Virus record (IMG/VR): IMGVR_UViG_3300037507_001713
Coordinates: 1 to 48,618 of that record
Length of the DNA: 48,618 bases
Strand: one strand, 5' to 3'
Origin: a virus
The stretch's first letter is position 1, and every line of letters starts with the position of its first letter. Made by a program: the position numbers and the translations under genes. The notes beneath the pieces were generated by a model. That model saw only the letters and a list, made by a program, of their open reading frames with translations. It was not told where the DNA came from and did not search any database. Shown one piece after another: positions 1 to 8,204 of the stretch.

Positions 1-351
1 CTTTTAGCTCAGTCTGACGGTGATCTAGAAAAGGCTTGGCGCAATATCCGAGCACCGTTCAGATCTCATCAACTACAGGGTCAGGTTTACTTGCACCTAA
101 CTCATCTTATGGTAGAGAACGGTGACCTACCTTCTGCCCCTGATGAGATTGTTTTTATCTATGAGCTTAAAGCAAACCAAGATTATAAAGAGTTCACTGT
201 TAAATACAATCCAGAATTTACAAAAGACCTGTTCGACCAAGCTCTGGACGTCGCTTGGGCAGTTGACAACAACCGGCCACCTGTGTGTAACATTGACCCT
301 GTAAAGGGATGTAAGCGCTGTCAACCTTACATGGAGGTAACTAATGCCTGA
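1..351 (+). CDS. C-terminal part of PD-(D/E)XK (RecB/Cas4-like) nuclease
   Basis: The frame is open from base 1, so the gene begins upstream of the window; about 116 residues are visible. The segment around VFIYELKANQDYKEF, followed by a helical stretch and a closing Cys cluster (PVCN, then CKRC), resembles the end of phage RecB/Cas4-type exonucleases, where C-terminal cysteines bind an Fe-S cluster or zinc. The upstream catalytic residues are outside the window, so the call rests on this tail and on the neighbouring dNMP kinase and resolvase-like genes. The stop overlaps the next gene by 8 nt. Another metal-binding nuclease is possible. Confidence 0.4.
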   Translation, partial: LLAQSDGDLEKAWRNIRAPFRSHQLQGQVYLHLTHLMVENGDLPSAPDEIVFIYELKANQDYKEFTVKYNPEFTKDLFDQALDVAWAVDNNRPPVCNIDPVKGCKRCQPYMEVTNA

Positions 352-514
352 TTATGAATACAAGTGCGAGTCGTGTTTAAAGATTATAAGTAGTTTCTTT
401 CCTATGAAAGATGGCCCAGCACCTGCAGTAATGTGTAGTTGCGGTAACGAAGCGTTTAGAGTATTTTCTTCTCCAGGAGTTCAATTTAAAGGCGGAGGGT
501 GGGGCGGACAATGA
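344..514 (+). CDS. FmdB-family zinc ribbon protein
   Basis: This 56-residue protein starts MPDYEYKCESC and has CxxC near residues 8-11 and CxC at residues 31-33. It ends with SSPGVQFKGGGWGG, the typical tail of FmdB-type regulatory zinc ribbons. These proteins bind one zinc ion and are thought to be small regulators; the target is unknown. It overlaps the preceding gene by 8 nt and shares an ATGA stop/start with the following gene, so all three are probably translationally coupled. Confidence 0.8.
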   Translation: MPDYEYKCESCLKIISSFFPMKDGPAPAVMCSCGNEAFRVFSSPGVQFKGGGWGGQ

Positions 515-1008
515 GTCCAATTGAATTAAGAGTTGCTGAAGCTAGCAAGAAAACAATAGGGGCTTTAAAAGATCAAGGCTTGTTGGTTAACGAGGGGTAC
601 GGTTACGATGCTCCGGTAATTCCACCTGATCTAACAGATATGATGGAAGAACAGGTAATGGATCTGTACGCTAAGTACGTTGCGTATTTAGAGTTTATTA
701 ACCTACAGCTTTGGTGCGCTGATGTTGACAAGTCTGAGGCAGACAAGAACTTGAATGTGATCAAAGCACAGAAGAAGTTGGCTCTCAAGAAGGCTGGTTC
801 TGCTGTAGCTATGATTGACGCTGAGATTGAAGTGGATCCTGAATATCGTGCCAAGGCAGATGCTTTGCAAGAGCTGTCTAATTACCACGGATTGATTCAC
901 ATTATTTCAGATCGTTTATCAAAGGACATTTCTTTAATTAACAGAGAGATCACGAGACGAGTTAACATTAACAAGTCTCTTGGTAGAAGCAGTTGGATGA
1001 CACCATGA
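511..1008 (+). CDS. Helical protein, possibly UvsY-like recombination mediator
   Basis: A 165-residue, mostly alpha-helical, charged protein. The ATG at 511 forms an ATGA overlap with the upstream stop and is preferred over a GTG at 499. The central part (DLYAKYVAYLEF, then IKAQKKLALKK, then a long helix ending LINREITRR) has the layout of T4 UvsY-type recombination mediators. That match is by eye and weak. Its position between a PD-(D/E)XK nuclease end and a dNMP kinase fits DNA metabolism. I cannot exclude an unrelated helical family. Confidence 0.3.
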   Translation: MSPIELRVAEASKKTIGALKDQGLLVNEGYGYDAPVIPPDLTDMMEEQVMDLYAKYVAYLEFINLQLWCADVDKSEADKNLNVIKAQKKLALKKAGSAVAMIDAEIEVDPEYRAKADALQELSNYHGLIHIISDRLSKDISLINREITRRVNINKSLGRSSWMTP

Positions 1009-1610
1009 AGCCAACCTGGGAACAGCTTTCTTTATTTACCGACGAAGAGTTAAACATCTCCACTGATTACAAAATCATTGGGCTTACTGGTTATGCTCAA
1101 TCAGGTAAAGACACCGTTGCTAATATTCTTGTAGAGAAGTACGGATACAAAAGAATTGCTTTTGCTGACAAGATCAGAGACTTTCTGTATGCCATGAATC
1201 CTTTAGTAGCCTGCAGTCCAAGCGGTTACTTGCAGGGTTTAGTTGATCTTGTAGGTTGGGATAAAGCTAAGCAAGAACCTCAAGTACGAATGCTTTTACA
1301 AAATGTTGGGGTTGCTGCTCGTGAAGTAATTGCTGAAGACATCTGGATTATTTCCGCATTAGCTAACGTGGGCGTTGATGACAAGATCGTAATAGCCGAT
1401 GTTCGTTTTGAGAATGAAGCGGAGATTCTTAAGTCCTTGGGCGGTCAAATTTGGAGAGTAAGACGTCTAGGGGTAGAGGCTGTAAATAGGCATATATCTG
1501 AGACTCAAATGGATGGCTACAAGGTTGATCAAATCTTTATTAACAACGGCACCATAGAAGACCTAGAAAATCTAATTCAAACTAGGATGCGTAATGCCAT
1601 CCCAGAGTAG
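1005..1610 (+). CDS. Deoxynucleoside monophosphate kinase-like P-loop kinase
   Basis: A 201-residue P-loop protein with Walker A in GLTGYAQSGKDTV (residues about 26-38) after a short N-terminal extension. A strand followed by DVRFENEAE (VIADVRFENEAE) is typical of phage dNMP kinases of the T4 gp1 type. Such enzymes phosphorylate dNMPs to dNDPs, which feeds dNTP synthesis and complements the ribonucleotide reductase at 16.2 kb. The ATG at 1005 overlaps the preceding TGA; the TTG at 993 is less likely. The 3' end overlaps the next gene by 17 nt. Confidence 0.75.
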   Translation: MKPTWEQLSLFTDEELNISTDYKIIGLTGYAQSGKDTVANILVEKYGYKRIAFADKIRDFLYAMNPLVACSPSGYLQGLVDLVGWDKAKQEPQVRMLLQNVGVAAREVIAEDIWIISALANVGVDDKIVIADVRFENEAEILKSLGGQIWRVRRLGVEAVNRHISETQMDGYKVDQIFINNGTIEDLENLIQTRMRNAIPE

Positions 1611-1944
1611 AAAACATCGTGGGTATAAGTCACAAAAAATCGTAGCTAACTATTTAGTAGAAAATGGTTGGCCTTACGCCGAGTCTACTGGAGCTGGTCG
1701 TTCAGGAACAGACGTTACCGGCACCATAGGTATTGATTGGGAAGTCAAGGCTAGAAAAGATTTCAACCCATCAGCCGCTATAAAGCAACTAAAAGAGCGT
1801 CATAACGGGTTAGACCTGCCAGTTGCAGTTCTTAGATTAAACGGCCAAGGAGAGGCAAATATAGGGGAATGGCCGGTTATGCTACGGCTAGAAGACTTTG
1901 TTAAGCTTTTAAAAGAGGCTGGATACGCTGACGCAACCCCTTAA
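1594..1944 (+). CDS. Holliday-junction-resolvase-like PD-(D/E)XK nuclease
   Basis: A 116-residue basic protein. An N-terminal helix (RKHRGYKSQKIVANYL) precedes ESTGAGRSGTDVTG, then IDWEVKARK. The D...ExK arrangement is the catalytic signature of archaeal Hjc-like and phage PD-(D/E)XK resolvases. It probably cuts branched DNA during phage recombination or packaging. It overlaps the kinase gene by 17 nt, so the two are coupled. A VRR-NUC-type nuclease is an alternative. Confidence 0.6.
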   Translation: MPSQSRKHRGYKSQKIVANYLVENGWPYAESTGAGRSGTDVTGTIGIDWEVKARKDFNPSAAIKQLKERHNGLDLPVAVLRLNGQGEANIGEWPVMLRLEDFVKLLKEAGYADATP

Positions 1945-2002
1945 ATAACGTACCGTTTTCCCTAGAGGGCGACTCTAAATCGAAACCTAAGGACTACAAA
2001 AC

Positions 2003-2287
2003 GTGATAGAAAAAGATTCCGCAGAAGAGCAGTTCCTGCGTGTAAGTGCAGGTTCTAATGCACAGTCGGTTGGCTCAGCTATTGCACACGCTTTATATGA
2101 GCGGCCACAAGTAAAGCTACGGGCGGTAGGGGCTTCCGCAGTAAATCAAGCAGTAAAAGCTATTGCAATTGCCCGGGGCTACGTTGCTCCAAGAGGCTTA
2201 GATCTAAGCTGTCGACCAGGATTTACCACGGTAGATTCCCGAGACGGACAAATTTCTGCAATAGTCTTTACTATCAATGTAAATTGA
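2003..2287 (+). CDS. spoVS: SpoVS-like protein (stage V sporulation protein S family)
   Basis: A 94-residue protein matching SpoVS along its length: LRVSAGSNAQSVGSAIAHAL, then an AVGASAVNQAVKAIAIARGY segment, then a C-terminal strand region. SpoVS is a small Alba-like nucleic-acid-binding protein that affects cell division and sporulation in Bacillus. The start is GTG at 2003 with an AAGGAC-type Shine-Dalgarno just upstream. It stands after a 58-nt gap and is not overlapped with its neighbours. In a phage it could act on host nucleoid or division control; that role is inference. Confidence 0.85.
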   Translation: MIEKDSAEEQFLRVSAGSNAQSVGSAIAHALYERPQVKLRAVGASAVNQAVKAIAIARGYVAPRGLDLSCRPGFTTVDSRDGQISAIVFTINVN

Positions 2288-2303
2288 TATATTCTTTATT
2301 TTA

Positions 2304-2313
2304 AGAGATCTCT
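2304..2313. promoter_or_regulatory. 10-bp palindrome upstream of the 2331 gene
   Basis: AGAGATCTCT is a perfect 10-bp palindrome 18 bp before the start codon at 2331, in an AT-rich stretch. It could be a small operator or be chance; no second copy was noticed. Confidence 0.2.
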
Positions 2314-2330
2314 AAACAGTTAGGAACACC

Positions 2331-2699
2331 ATGGCAAAAGGCTCAATCCCAAGCCCTGACGAGGCGCTTGCAGGTATGGCAAAGCAAGGTCGTCAACCTA
2401 TGATGAAGGATGGAATTAAGTTTACTTCTCCATCTGCATCACCAAAGGCTGGCACACTTGTTAAGAAGAAGAACACAGCGGCTGGCGATCCGTACGCACA
2501 GTCAAAGCCTTCACGTGCAAACGTGTCTGCTACAGGTCAAGATCGTGCAGGAGCTGCCTACTCAATTAAGGGCGCACCTCGCTACACAAAGATGACAGAC
2601 CCAGCTGCCGGGGCAACTCAGGCAAATGGAATTGTTATCAGCACCGCTGCAAAGCGTGACCGTGCAAACTTTGATTCAGGAAATAGCACTTCTTACTAA
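2331..2699 (+). CDS. Low-complexity basic protein of unknown function
   Basis: A 122-residue protein rich in A, K, S, T and G, with no recognisable domain and probably disordered. Codons are very uniform (many aca, gca, cgt, aag), as in the capsid and other abundant virion genes of this window, which suggests high expression. It is followed by a hairpin at 2717-2747. It could be an abundant virion or internal protein; I do not recognise the family. Confidence 0.55.
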   Translation: MAKGSIPSPDEALAGMAKQGRQPMMKDGIKFTSPSASPKAGTLVKKKNTAAGDPYAQSKPSRANVSATGQDRAGAAYSIKGAPRYTKMTDPAAGATQANGIVISTAAKRDRANFDSGNSTSY

Positions 2700-2716
2700 T
2701 TTGATGTATGCTAGTT

Positions 2717-2747
2717 ACTAGGCCTTGGGGTTTCCTCAGGGCCTAGT
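2717..2747 (+). terminator. Hairpin, probable terminator
   Basis: ACTAGGCCTTGGGG pairs with CCTCAGGGCCTAGT (about 13 bp, with wobbles) around a TTT loop, 18 nt after the stop at 2699. No clear U tract follows, so termination is likely but may be inefficient. Confidence 0.5.
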
Positions 2748-2778
2748 ACTGCAATTGGACTAAAAATTGGAGGCATTT

Positions 2779-3012
2779 ATGTCATTGCAAGATTTGTATG
2801 CGGAAGTAAAAACAATGAATACTTTAAAATCATGCATTGTAGGACAATGGGCAGCTACCCTTTCTGAAGAAGATAAGAAAGCTTTAGACACAGCTATTGA
2901 AGATGATGACTTAAGTACAAAAGATCTATTTATGTTGCTCCGTCGTGCCGGGGGCACGTTTGGCAAAACCGCTGTTCGTGACCACCGACAAGGAGATTGT
3001 GTATGTCTTTAG
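2779..3012 (+). CDS. Small HTH-like protein upstream of phosphoesterase
   Basis: A 77-residue protein. The ATG at 2779 follows a strong TTGGAGG Shine-Dalgarno. The pattern is W..TLSEED...L then LFMLLRRAGGTFGKTAVRDHR and a Cys-rich end (GDCVCL). It matches small helix-turn-helix-like proteins of actinophages, which end in HR..xC.C. It overlaps the next gene by 10 nt. A DNA-binding role is plausible but unproven. Confidence 0.5.
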   Translation: MSLQDLYAEVKTMNTLKSCIVGQWAATLSEEDKKALDTAIEDDDLSTKDLFMLLRRAGGTFGKTAVRDHRQGDCVCL

Positions 3013-4172
3013 CAGATGATTATGATGCAATAATTCAAACCAGTAATCAAGGTTCTGACAAGTTAAATAAAGTTATTCCAGAAGCATGGCGACCACGTTC
3101 TGAAATTGGAACGGATGGTGGCTTTATTGTTTCCACACCACGCCCAGACGGTAATACTCCGGGTGCAGAAGAAATTCTTATTGAGGCAAAGCTAGATCCA
3201 GCTGAGTGGACTGTTGTATCTCACAGACGCTCACGTTGGCAAACCTTTAATGGTGATTGGTTAGAGTCGTTTAGAGTTAACGTTGTACCTTCAGGTAAAT
3301 CAACTAGTCCTGACTATGACCTAGAACAATTACTGTCTTTAATTGTTACTTGGGAACCTACAGAAGTTATTAAATCAAGGGGTGACTTAACTGCTGTGTA
3401 CAGCATTGGAGATACTCAGTACGGTAAAGACGATACACCTCTCATTATTGATAGGGTTTTAAATTCAATTAATGAAGCAGTTGAGCACCATAAATATTTA
3501 GCTACTAAGTACGGTATTGGTCAGATTGCGTTACCTCAATTAGGGGATTGTATTGAGGGTATGACAAGTCAAAAAGGCAAGGTAATGGGACGCCATGACA
3601 TTGGTGTCTCAGAGCAAGTGCGAGTAGGTCGCAGAATGTTACTTGCACAGATCAAAGCTTTAGCACCATTAGCTGACAAGATCATTGTTCCGGTAGTTCC
3701 TGGAAACCACGATGAAGTACAGCGTTTTTTAGTTGGACGTCCTGAAGACTCCTGGCAAATTGATGTGGTTGCTCAAGTAGAAGACATATGTAAGGAAAGC
3801 GAATTCTTAAAAGATCGGGTTGAGTTCCGTTATCCAGCTGCTGATGACAGCACCTTGACTGTTAATCTAAGTGGGGTTATGTACGGCATGGCTCACGGCC
3901 ATCAGGCACGTGACATGGTTAAGTGGTGGCAAGGACAAGTTATGGGTCGTTGCTCTGTAGCAGATGCAGACATCTTAAACGTTGGTCACTATCATCATTA
4001 TCGTGCCCAAAATGTAGGTCCTAGATTGTTTATACAGAATCCTTCTATGGATAATGGGTCTGCTTGGTTTAGAGATAAATCTGGTTTAGATAGTGCGCCG
4101 GGAATCATTTCTTTAGTTCTTGGTGACGGTATAGATCCAAGACGAGAATTAATAGTATTAGGCGGAAATTAA
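3003..4172 (+). CDS. Calcineurin-like (Mre11-type) metallophosphoesterase
   Basis: A 389-residue protein. After a beta-rich N-terminal region of about 130 residues come the metal-binding motifs in order: GDTQ, PQLGDCIEG, PGNHDE, GMAHGHQ and GHYHHY. These are the five motifs of the calcineurin/Mre11 superfamily, which binds two metal ions and hydrolyses phosphoesters, often as a DNA exonuclease. It begins inside the preceding HTH-like gene and ends just before a strong bidirectional terminator. An Mre11-like nuclease role is favoured by the DNA-metabolism neighbours; a phosphatase is possible. Confidence 0.8.
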   Translation: MSLADDYDAIIQTSNQGSDKLNKVIPEAWRPRSEIGTDGGFIVSTPRPDGNTPGAEEILIEAKLDPAEWTVVSHRRSRWQTFNGDWLESFRVNVVPSGKSTSPDYDLEQLLSLIVTWEPTEVIKSRGDLTAVYSIGDTQYGKDDTPLIIDRVLNSINEAVEHHKYLATKYGIGQIALPQLGDCIEGMTSQKGKVMGRHDIGVSEQVRVGRRMLLAQIKALAPLADKIIVPVVPGNHDEVQRFLVGRPEDSWQIDVVAQVEDICKESEFLKDRVEFRYPAADDSTLTVNLSGVMYGMAHGHQARDMVKWWQGQVMGRCSVADADILNVGHYHHYRAQNVGPRLFIQNPSMDNGSAWFRDKSGLDSAPGIISLVLGDGIDPRRELIVLGGN

Positions 4173-4174
4173 AA

Positions 4175-4204
4175 AATCCCCCCAGCTAATAACTGGGGGG
4201 ATTT
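4175..4204. terminator. Bidirectional intrinsic terminator
   Basis: AAATCCCCCCAG pairs with CTGGGGGGATTT around a 6-nt loop, with A/T runs on both sides. It lies between the convergent phosphoesterase (stop 4172) and endolysin (stop 4213) genes and can stop transcription from both. Confidence 0.9.
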
Positions 4205-4212
4205 CTATTTAA

Positions 4213-4761
4213 TTACTTACCGCAGCAAGAACACTTAGTAGCTACAGGTGCTGCAGGAGCTCCGCCAAACTTAGGGCGGCCAAATCCTACAATAGAAATC
4301 TGAACCTTCTTAGGGTTCTTCTTATACGCACGAAGTTTCTTAGATACTTGACCACCATTACGTTGTGATCCTTTATCGTCCGGGCTTGTGTTTCCTTCGA
4401 TGCACCAAACAGTTCCGTCGCCATTGTCTTTAATAACAATACCTACGTGAGAAATTCTATCGACTCCATCTGAAGGGAAATCAAAATACGCAATATCTCC
4501 TGGTTCTGGGTCTGCTAGATCTCCATCGATCCATGCGTTCTTTTTCTTAAATGCTGCTGCTCCACCAGGTGTGTAAACAGTATTAGGTACTTTTACACCG
4601 GCTTCGTTAGCGCACCAGTTTACGAATGATCCACACCATGGCTGAAAGTTAGCCTTAGTATACGCACCGTACTTGGTTTCGTTATCTTTAGGACCTTCAA
4701 TGGTTCCTAGCTCTGCTGTAGCAACCTCAATAAGACGGGCTGCTGTTCCTTGATCTGCCAT
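4213..4761 (-). CDS. CHAP-domain endolysin
   Basis: A 182-residue protein with a CHAP peptidoglycan hydrolase domain: catalytic Cys in QPWCGSFVNWC, His in ISHVGIVI, and a following WCIEGNT. CHAP enzymes cut peptide or amide bonds in the cell wall. No signal peptide is seen, so release would need a holin; the next two genes upstream in the operon encode membrane proteins. The tail (ATKCSCCGK) is a short Cys cluster and not a known wall-binding domain. Its start codon shares one base with the upstream gene's stop. Confidence 0.85.
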   Translation of the reverse strand: MADQGTAARLIEVATAELGTIEGPKDNETKYGAYTKANFQPWCGSFVNWCANEAGVKVPNTVYTPGGAAAFKKKNAWIDGDLADPEPGDIAYFDFPSDGVDRISHVGIVIKDNGDGTVWCIEGNTSPDDKGSQRNGGQVSKKLRAYKKNPKKVQISIVGFGRPKFGGAPAAPVATKCSCCGK

Positions 4762-5147
4762 TATCGCTTATCCCAATCTTCATCTACAGGTTGTTCTGCT
4801 GGGACTTCACCATCAGGCTTAGTTGCAGCTGCGTAAGAGACAGCGCCTGCAGCACTGATTACAATGTCATGTCCATTTTGTTTAGCCTCAACCTTTAGAT
4901 CAGACTCGCTCTTTGCCTTAGTATCTACTGCAGCAAATGCGGCATTTATCTCTTCTAGATCTAATTTACCGTCATTCATAAAGCCGCGGGCAAGTTTTTC
5001 AACCACTGCTGCAACAGCTGTAAGACCAGCTACAGTTACTGCTGTGAGAGTGTCAACTCCTGCAATAGCTCCAGCACCGATAACAGATAGACCGCTAGCT
5101 GCAAACGTAGCTACGATTCTTAAAATAATATTTCCGATTGATTTCAT
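4761..5147 (-). CDS. Membrane protein with EF-hand-like segment, holin candidate
   Basis: A 128-residue protein. Two hydrophobic segments (about residues 5-30 and 33-50) are followed by FMNDGKLDLEEINAAF, an EF-hand-like DGxLxxxE element, and an acidic soluble tail. The layout and its position directly before the CHAP endolysin suggest a holin or a regulator of lysis. The start overlaps the stop of the 50-aa membrane gene (TAATG). The same DGKL..xE motif recurs in the surface protein at 5.3 kb. Confidence 0.5.
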   Translation of the reverse strand: MKSIGNIILRIVATFAASGLSVIGAGAIAGVDTLTAVTVAGLTAVAAVVEKLARGFMNDGKLDLEEINAAFAAVDTKAKSESDLKVEAKQNGHDIVISAAGAVSYAAATKPDGEVPAEQPVDEDWDKR

Positions 5148-5299
5148 TATTCCTCATCCTTAGGGTTACGAAGGGGATAGGTAACGGCCCAAGCAAATAA
5201 AGTTCCAATAATTGCGTACCCAACAACAGTCTTTGCAGATCCGTCAAGAACAACCCAGGCAATAAACATGCCTAACAATGTCCATAGTTGGTCAATCAT
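5147..5299 (-). CDS. 50-aa two-TM membrane protein, holin candidate
   Basis: A short ORF: MIDQLWTLLGMFIAWVV, a short loop, a second hydrophobic stretch (VVGYAIIGTLFAWAVTY), then a charged tail PLRNPKDEE. Two transmembrane helices with a short hairpin are typical of small class II holins. It is the first gene of a three-gene overlapping lysis set with the 128-aa membrane protein and the endolysin. Confidence 0.6.
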   Translation of the reverse strand: MIDQLWTLLGMFIAWVVLDGSAKTVVGYAIIGTLFAWAVTYPLRNPKDEE

Positions 5300-5313
5300 G
5301 TCTCTAATAATCT

Positions 5314-6612
5314 TCAAGGTTTACGTCTCCTAACGCCTTTAGAATCTCCTGATGGACCTCCGCCACCAGAGCTACCTCCGCCACCAGAACCACCAGTGCT
5401 TCCACCAGTGCTTCCTGTTGCTGCACCAACTGCATTAATAGCAGCGCCTGCAGCCACAACGGCAGCAACTACCATTTCGGTCGCTTCTTCACGTTCTTCA
5501 TCTGACATATCAGCACCGATACTTCCAAGTGCTTGTAGGGCTTGACCAGGGTCATCAAATATTGCGCCAATTAACTCCGCAGGGTTCTCTAGTAGCACGA
5601 GGGCTGCAGCAACGTCTGCTGTAATGATAACTTCATTTCCGTTTTCATCCTGCCTAACCTCAACAGGAGTATCCGCGGGAAGGTCCTTATACTCAATGCC
5701 CGCGTCTTGAATTTGCTCTGATGTAAGAGTTTCTCCAGGGGCTACAGATTCAATAAGGGCTTCGGCTACCAACTCTTTTTCAGCAGTAGTTAACTTGCCA
5801 TCAGCAGATAGGGCCTCAGATAACGCTCCAACTTCTTCAGCAGTAACTTCTCCATCTGCGTTTAGAGCATCCATAACAGCCTCAGCATCGGCAGCAGAAA
5901 GCTTGCCATCAGATAGGACATCCTCAACCGCATTGACAACTTCCTCTTCAGGTGTGATAGGCTCAGACTCTTCAATAGGAGGTTCTAATGGTTCTGTGGA
6001 CGGATTTTCTTGCTCTGTTTCTGGTGACTCTGGTTCTGGTGTTGATTCCTCGGGTGTATCAACTTCCTCAACAGGCGCCTCGGGCTCTACGGGTTGCTCT
6101 TCGGGCTCTACCGGCTCTGGTTGGGGTTCTGTGGGTGTCTCTGGCTCTTCTGTGGAGGGCTCAGTAGGTGCGGGCTCTTGTGGAAGTGGCTCTGGTTCAG
6201 GCTCGGGCTCAGGTAAAGGTTCTGGAACAGGCTCAGGATCAGGTAAAGGTTCAGGCTCAGGAACAGGTTCAGGCTCTGGGGTTGGCTCTGGTAAAGGCTC
6301 AGGCTGTGGTTGTGTCTCTGGCAAAGGCTCAGAAGGATTTGTTGGCTGAGGAGCAGGCTCGGGCTGAGGCTGAGGCTGAGGCTCAGGTTGAGGAACAGGA
6401 GTAGGTTCAGGTGAAGAAGGTTGTGGTTGGGGTTGTGGCTCTGGCTGCGGTGCTGGTGGCTCTGGCGTTGGCGGCTGTGGAGTTGGCGCTGGTTCTTGAG
6501 GAACCGGAACTTGAAGAGCTGTGACAGCTGTTGCTACGCTAGCTGTTGCAGTATCCGCTAATTGATTTGCAGTATTAATCGCTGTAGTAGCCGTTGATTG
6601 GAGGGTAGTCAA
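5314..6612 (-). CDS. 3' part of frameshifted surface/fibre protein (Pro/Glu/Gln linker, EF-like repeats)
   Basis: A 432-residue frame. An N-terminal TA-rich helical part continues the pattern of the upstream frame. It is followed by about 160 residues of PEP/PQP repeats, then three EF/dockerin-like repeats ([34 protein letters not shown]). After these come a hydrophobic Ala/Val segment, a Gly/Ser-rich stretch and a basic tail (KGVRRRKP). The only start is TTG without a Shine-Dalgarno, and the frame stays open upstream through the 8-bp duplication at 6647-6662. It is almost certainly the second half of one protein begun at 6630-7898. Expression as it stands is doubtful. Confidence 0.6.
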   Translation of the reverse strand: MTTLQSTATTAINTANQLADTATASVATAVTALQVPVPQEPAPTPQPPTPEPPAPQPEPQPQPQPSSPEPTPVPQPEPQPQPQPEPAPQPTNPSEPLPETQPQPEPLPEPTPEPEPVPEPEPLPDPEPVPEPLPEPEPEPEPLPQEPAPTEPSTEEPETPTEPQPEPVEPEEQPVEPEAPVEEVDTPEESTPEPESPETEQENPSTEPLEPPIEESEPITPEEEVVNAVEDVLSDGKLSAADAEAVMDALNADGEVTAEEVGALSEALSADGKLTTAEKELVAEALIESVAPGETLTSEQIQDAGIEYKDLPADTPVEVRQDENGNEVIITADVAAALVLLENPAELIGAIFDDPGQALQALGSIGADMSDEEREEATEMVVAAVVAAGAAINAVGAATGSTGGSTGGSGGGGSSGGGGPSGDSKGVRRRKP

Positions 6613-6629
6613 TGTTTGATTTTCTGTTG

Positions 6630-7898
6630 TTAATGTGGTCTGAGCTGTTGCAAAGTTGCAACTTCAACTGCTTTAACTTCTGTCTTGTCAACAACTACGG
6701 CTGTTTGGCTTGTAATTTGAGCCGTTAAAGTTTCATTGGTTACATTGGTCATTGGCTTTACTGCTTGACCTGCTGCTTCACGAACACCGATACGTGGTCC
6801 GTTATGAAGATCGGTGGTATTTCCCGCAACCGTTCCAACACCAGTCCATTCCCCTGTTGTTGGGTTGACTGTCATCTTCCAATTTACATTTGTAATCGGG
6901 CTATTTGGTTGTGCAAATTTGTGCAAATTCCAATCGACTTCTAAAGTAGTTTCGGTAGTTTTTACAACAGTTGAAGAGCCATTTGCGTTATCGTTCATAA
7001 AATCACTGCCAAATACAGAGATGTGAGGACCTGCTGGGAAGTCCCACCAGTTAACGTCTCCATTGCCAAAGGTAATAGTTGCCTTAGAGGACACGTAAAT
7101 TTGGCTGTTTGTTCCTTGACCTTCGTACACAGTGTTACCCATTTTTATGTCAAAAGGCGTATTAATTTTTGTAAAGCCATCATACATAGTTGGGAGTGTG
7201 GTTGTAGTAACGGTTGGGGTTTCTGGAGCAACAGGGGCTACATATCCTTCAGTTGTGTAGGTTTTGCTATCTGAAGGGGTATTTTGAAGAGCGGTCAATG
7301 TAGTTTGAGCATTAGTTAAGTTAGTTGTTGCAACTGCTACTACTGCTGTTTGAGACTCTACTGCTGCTGTGGCTGTAGCCACTACTGCTGTAGCTGAATC
7401 TACGTTAGTAACGGCTTGCGTTACTACTGCTGTTTGAGTATCTACGGCTGCAACTGCTGTCACGGCTACTGCTACCGCAGCGGTTGCTGTTGAGATGTCT
7501 GCTTGAGCTGTTGCTACGGGTGCAGCAGCAGCGGTTACTTGCTCAGTGCTGGCTGCAGCAACCGCAGTATTTAATGCTATAGTTGCGGTTTCAATTTTTG
7601 TTTCAACAGTGGAGGGAGTAACTAATGTTGTGGTTTCTGTTTGGGTTAGGGTTGGGGTTGGCGTTGGACTGGGTGTTGGTGAAGTTGATGTTGAAGAGTC
7701 TGAAGAAGCGGGTGTCGGCGTTGGAGTCGGAGAAGTCTCTGGGGCAGGAGTTGGACCGCCAGTATTTGGAGAAGAATCTGTGGAGGCAGGGCTAACTACA
7801 ACCGTAGTCTCGGTTGTTTCTTCGGCTTGTGCTGAATTTTGTCCCAATATAAAGAGGAATAGTGTGAGAATTAATGCTGCGAATAGGCGCAGAGCTAT
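6630..7898 (-). CDS. 5' part of frameshifted secreted surface/fibre protein
   Basis: The frame encodes a signal peptide ([19 protein letters not shown], cleavage after SAQA), an S/T/P-rich linker and Ala/Val/Thr helical repeats. A beta-rich domain of about 150 residues follows ([32 protein letters not shown]), resembling extracellular adhesin-type domains. No ATG, GTG or TTG lies between the upstream in-frame stop and the signal peptide. An AAGGAG Shine-Dalgarno is 8 nt before ATA at 7896-7898; CTG at 7892 is an alternative, and TTG at 7847 would lose the signal peptide. The frame ends early at 6630 because of the duplication. It may be a displayed virion or host-surface protein; function unknown. 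Confidence 0.6.
   Translation of the reverse strand: MALRLFAALILTLFLFILGQNSAQAEETTETTVVVSPASTDSSPNTGGPTPAPETSPTPTPTPASSDSSTSTSPTPSPTPTPTLTQTETTTLVTPSTVETKIETATIALNTAVAAASTEQVTAAAAPVATAQADISTATAAVAVAVTAVAAVDTQTAVVTQAVTNVDSATAVVATATAAVESQTAVVAVATTNLTNAQTTLTALQNTPSDSKTYTTEGYVAPVAPETPTVTTTTLPTMYDGFTKINTPFDIKMGNTVYEGQGTNSQIYVSSKATITFGNGDVNWWDFPAGPHISVFGSDFMNDNANGSSTVVKTTETTLEVDWNLHKFAQPNSPITNVNWKMTVNPTTGEWTGVGTVAGNTTDLHNGPRIGVREAAGQAVKPMTNVTNETLTAQITSQTAVVVDKTEVKAVEVATLQQLRPH
6647..6662. repeat. 8-bp tandem duplication causing a frameshift
   Basis: GTTGCAAA followed by GTTGCAAC. Deleting either copy joins the 7898-6630 and 6612-5314 frames into one protein reading [14 protein letters not shown] across the junction. 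Confidence 0.75.
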
Positions 7899-7901
7899 TA
7901 T

Positions 7902-7995
7902 TTTTTCTCCTTCTTAACTATGTTCATACTTTAACATGACTAGGTGTAATTTGTGTATCATAGTTACGCTTACAACTTGATCTCTTGGAGACTTA
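7902..7995. promoter_or_regulatory. Divergent intergenic promoter region
   Basis: This AT-rich interval separates the leftward surface-protein/lysis operon from the rightward operon starting at 7996. It holds AAGGAG for the leftward gene and TTGGAG for the rightward one. TATCAT (within TTGTGTATCATAG) is a possible rightward -10. No confident -35 is seen. Confidence 0.4.
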
Positions 7996-8202
7996 ATGAC
8001 ACCTCAAGACTGGGCAGCGTTTGCGCTCTCGATAACTTCTTTAATTGGCGCATTTGCCATTATGGTTCGTTGGATGGTAAAACATTATCTATCTGAATTA
8101 AAACCAAATTCTGGTAGTAGTTTAAAAGATGCCGTTAACAGATTAGAATCAAGAATTGACGATCTATACGTAATGATCGCAGAACGAAATAACAAGGAGT
8201 AA
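7996..8202 (+). CDS. Small membrane protein, one TM plus coiled coil
   Basis: A 68-residue protein. A single transmembrane helix (about residues 8-27) is followed by a charged helical, probably coiled-coil tail (SLKDAVNRLESRIDDLYVMI). Similar one-TM proteins sit beside holins in actinophage lysis cassettes. A strong TTGGAG Shine-Dalgarno precedes the ATG, and the next gene starts 3 nt downstream. Lysis function is inferred from architecture. Confidence 0.5.
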   Translation: MTPQDWAAFALSITSLIGAFAIMVRWMVKHYLSELKPNSGSSLKDAVNRLESRIDDLYVMIAERNNKE

Positions 8203-8204
8203 TT

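Noticed and set aside
5795-6404. Ser/Gly-rich and Gln/Ala-rich plus-strand ORFs
   Set aside because: They are antisense shadows of the Pro/Glu/Gln repeat region of the surface protein.
6640-6670. Programmed -1 ribosomal frameshift joining the two surface-protein frames
   Set aside because: No X_XXY_YYZ slippery heptamer is present at the junction; the exact 8-bp tandem duplication explains the shift better.
7546-7917. 123-codon plus-strand Val/Gly-rich ORF
   Set aside because: Antisense of the S/T/P linker and signal peptide of the surface protein.
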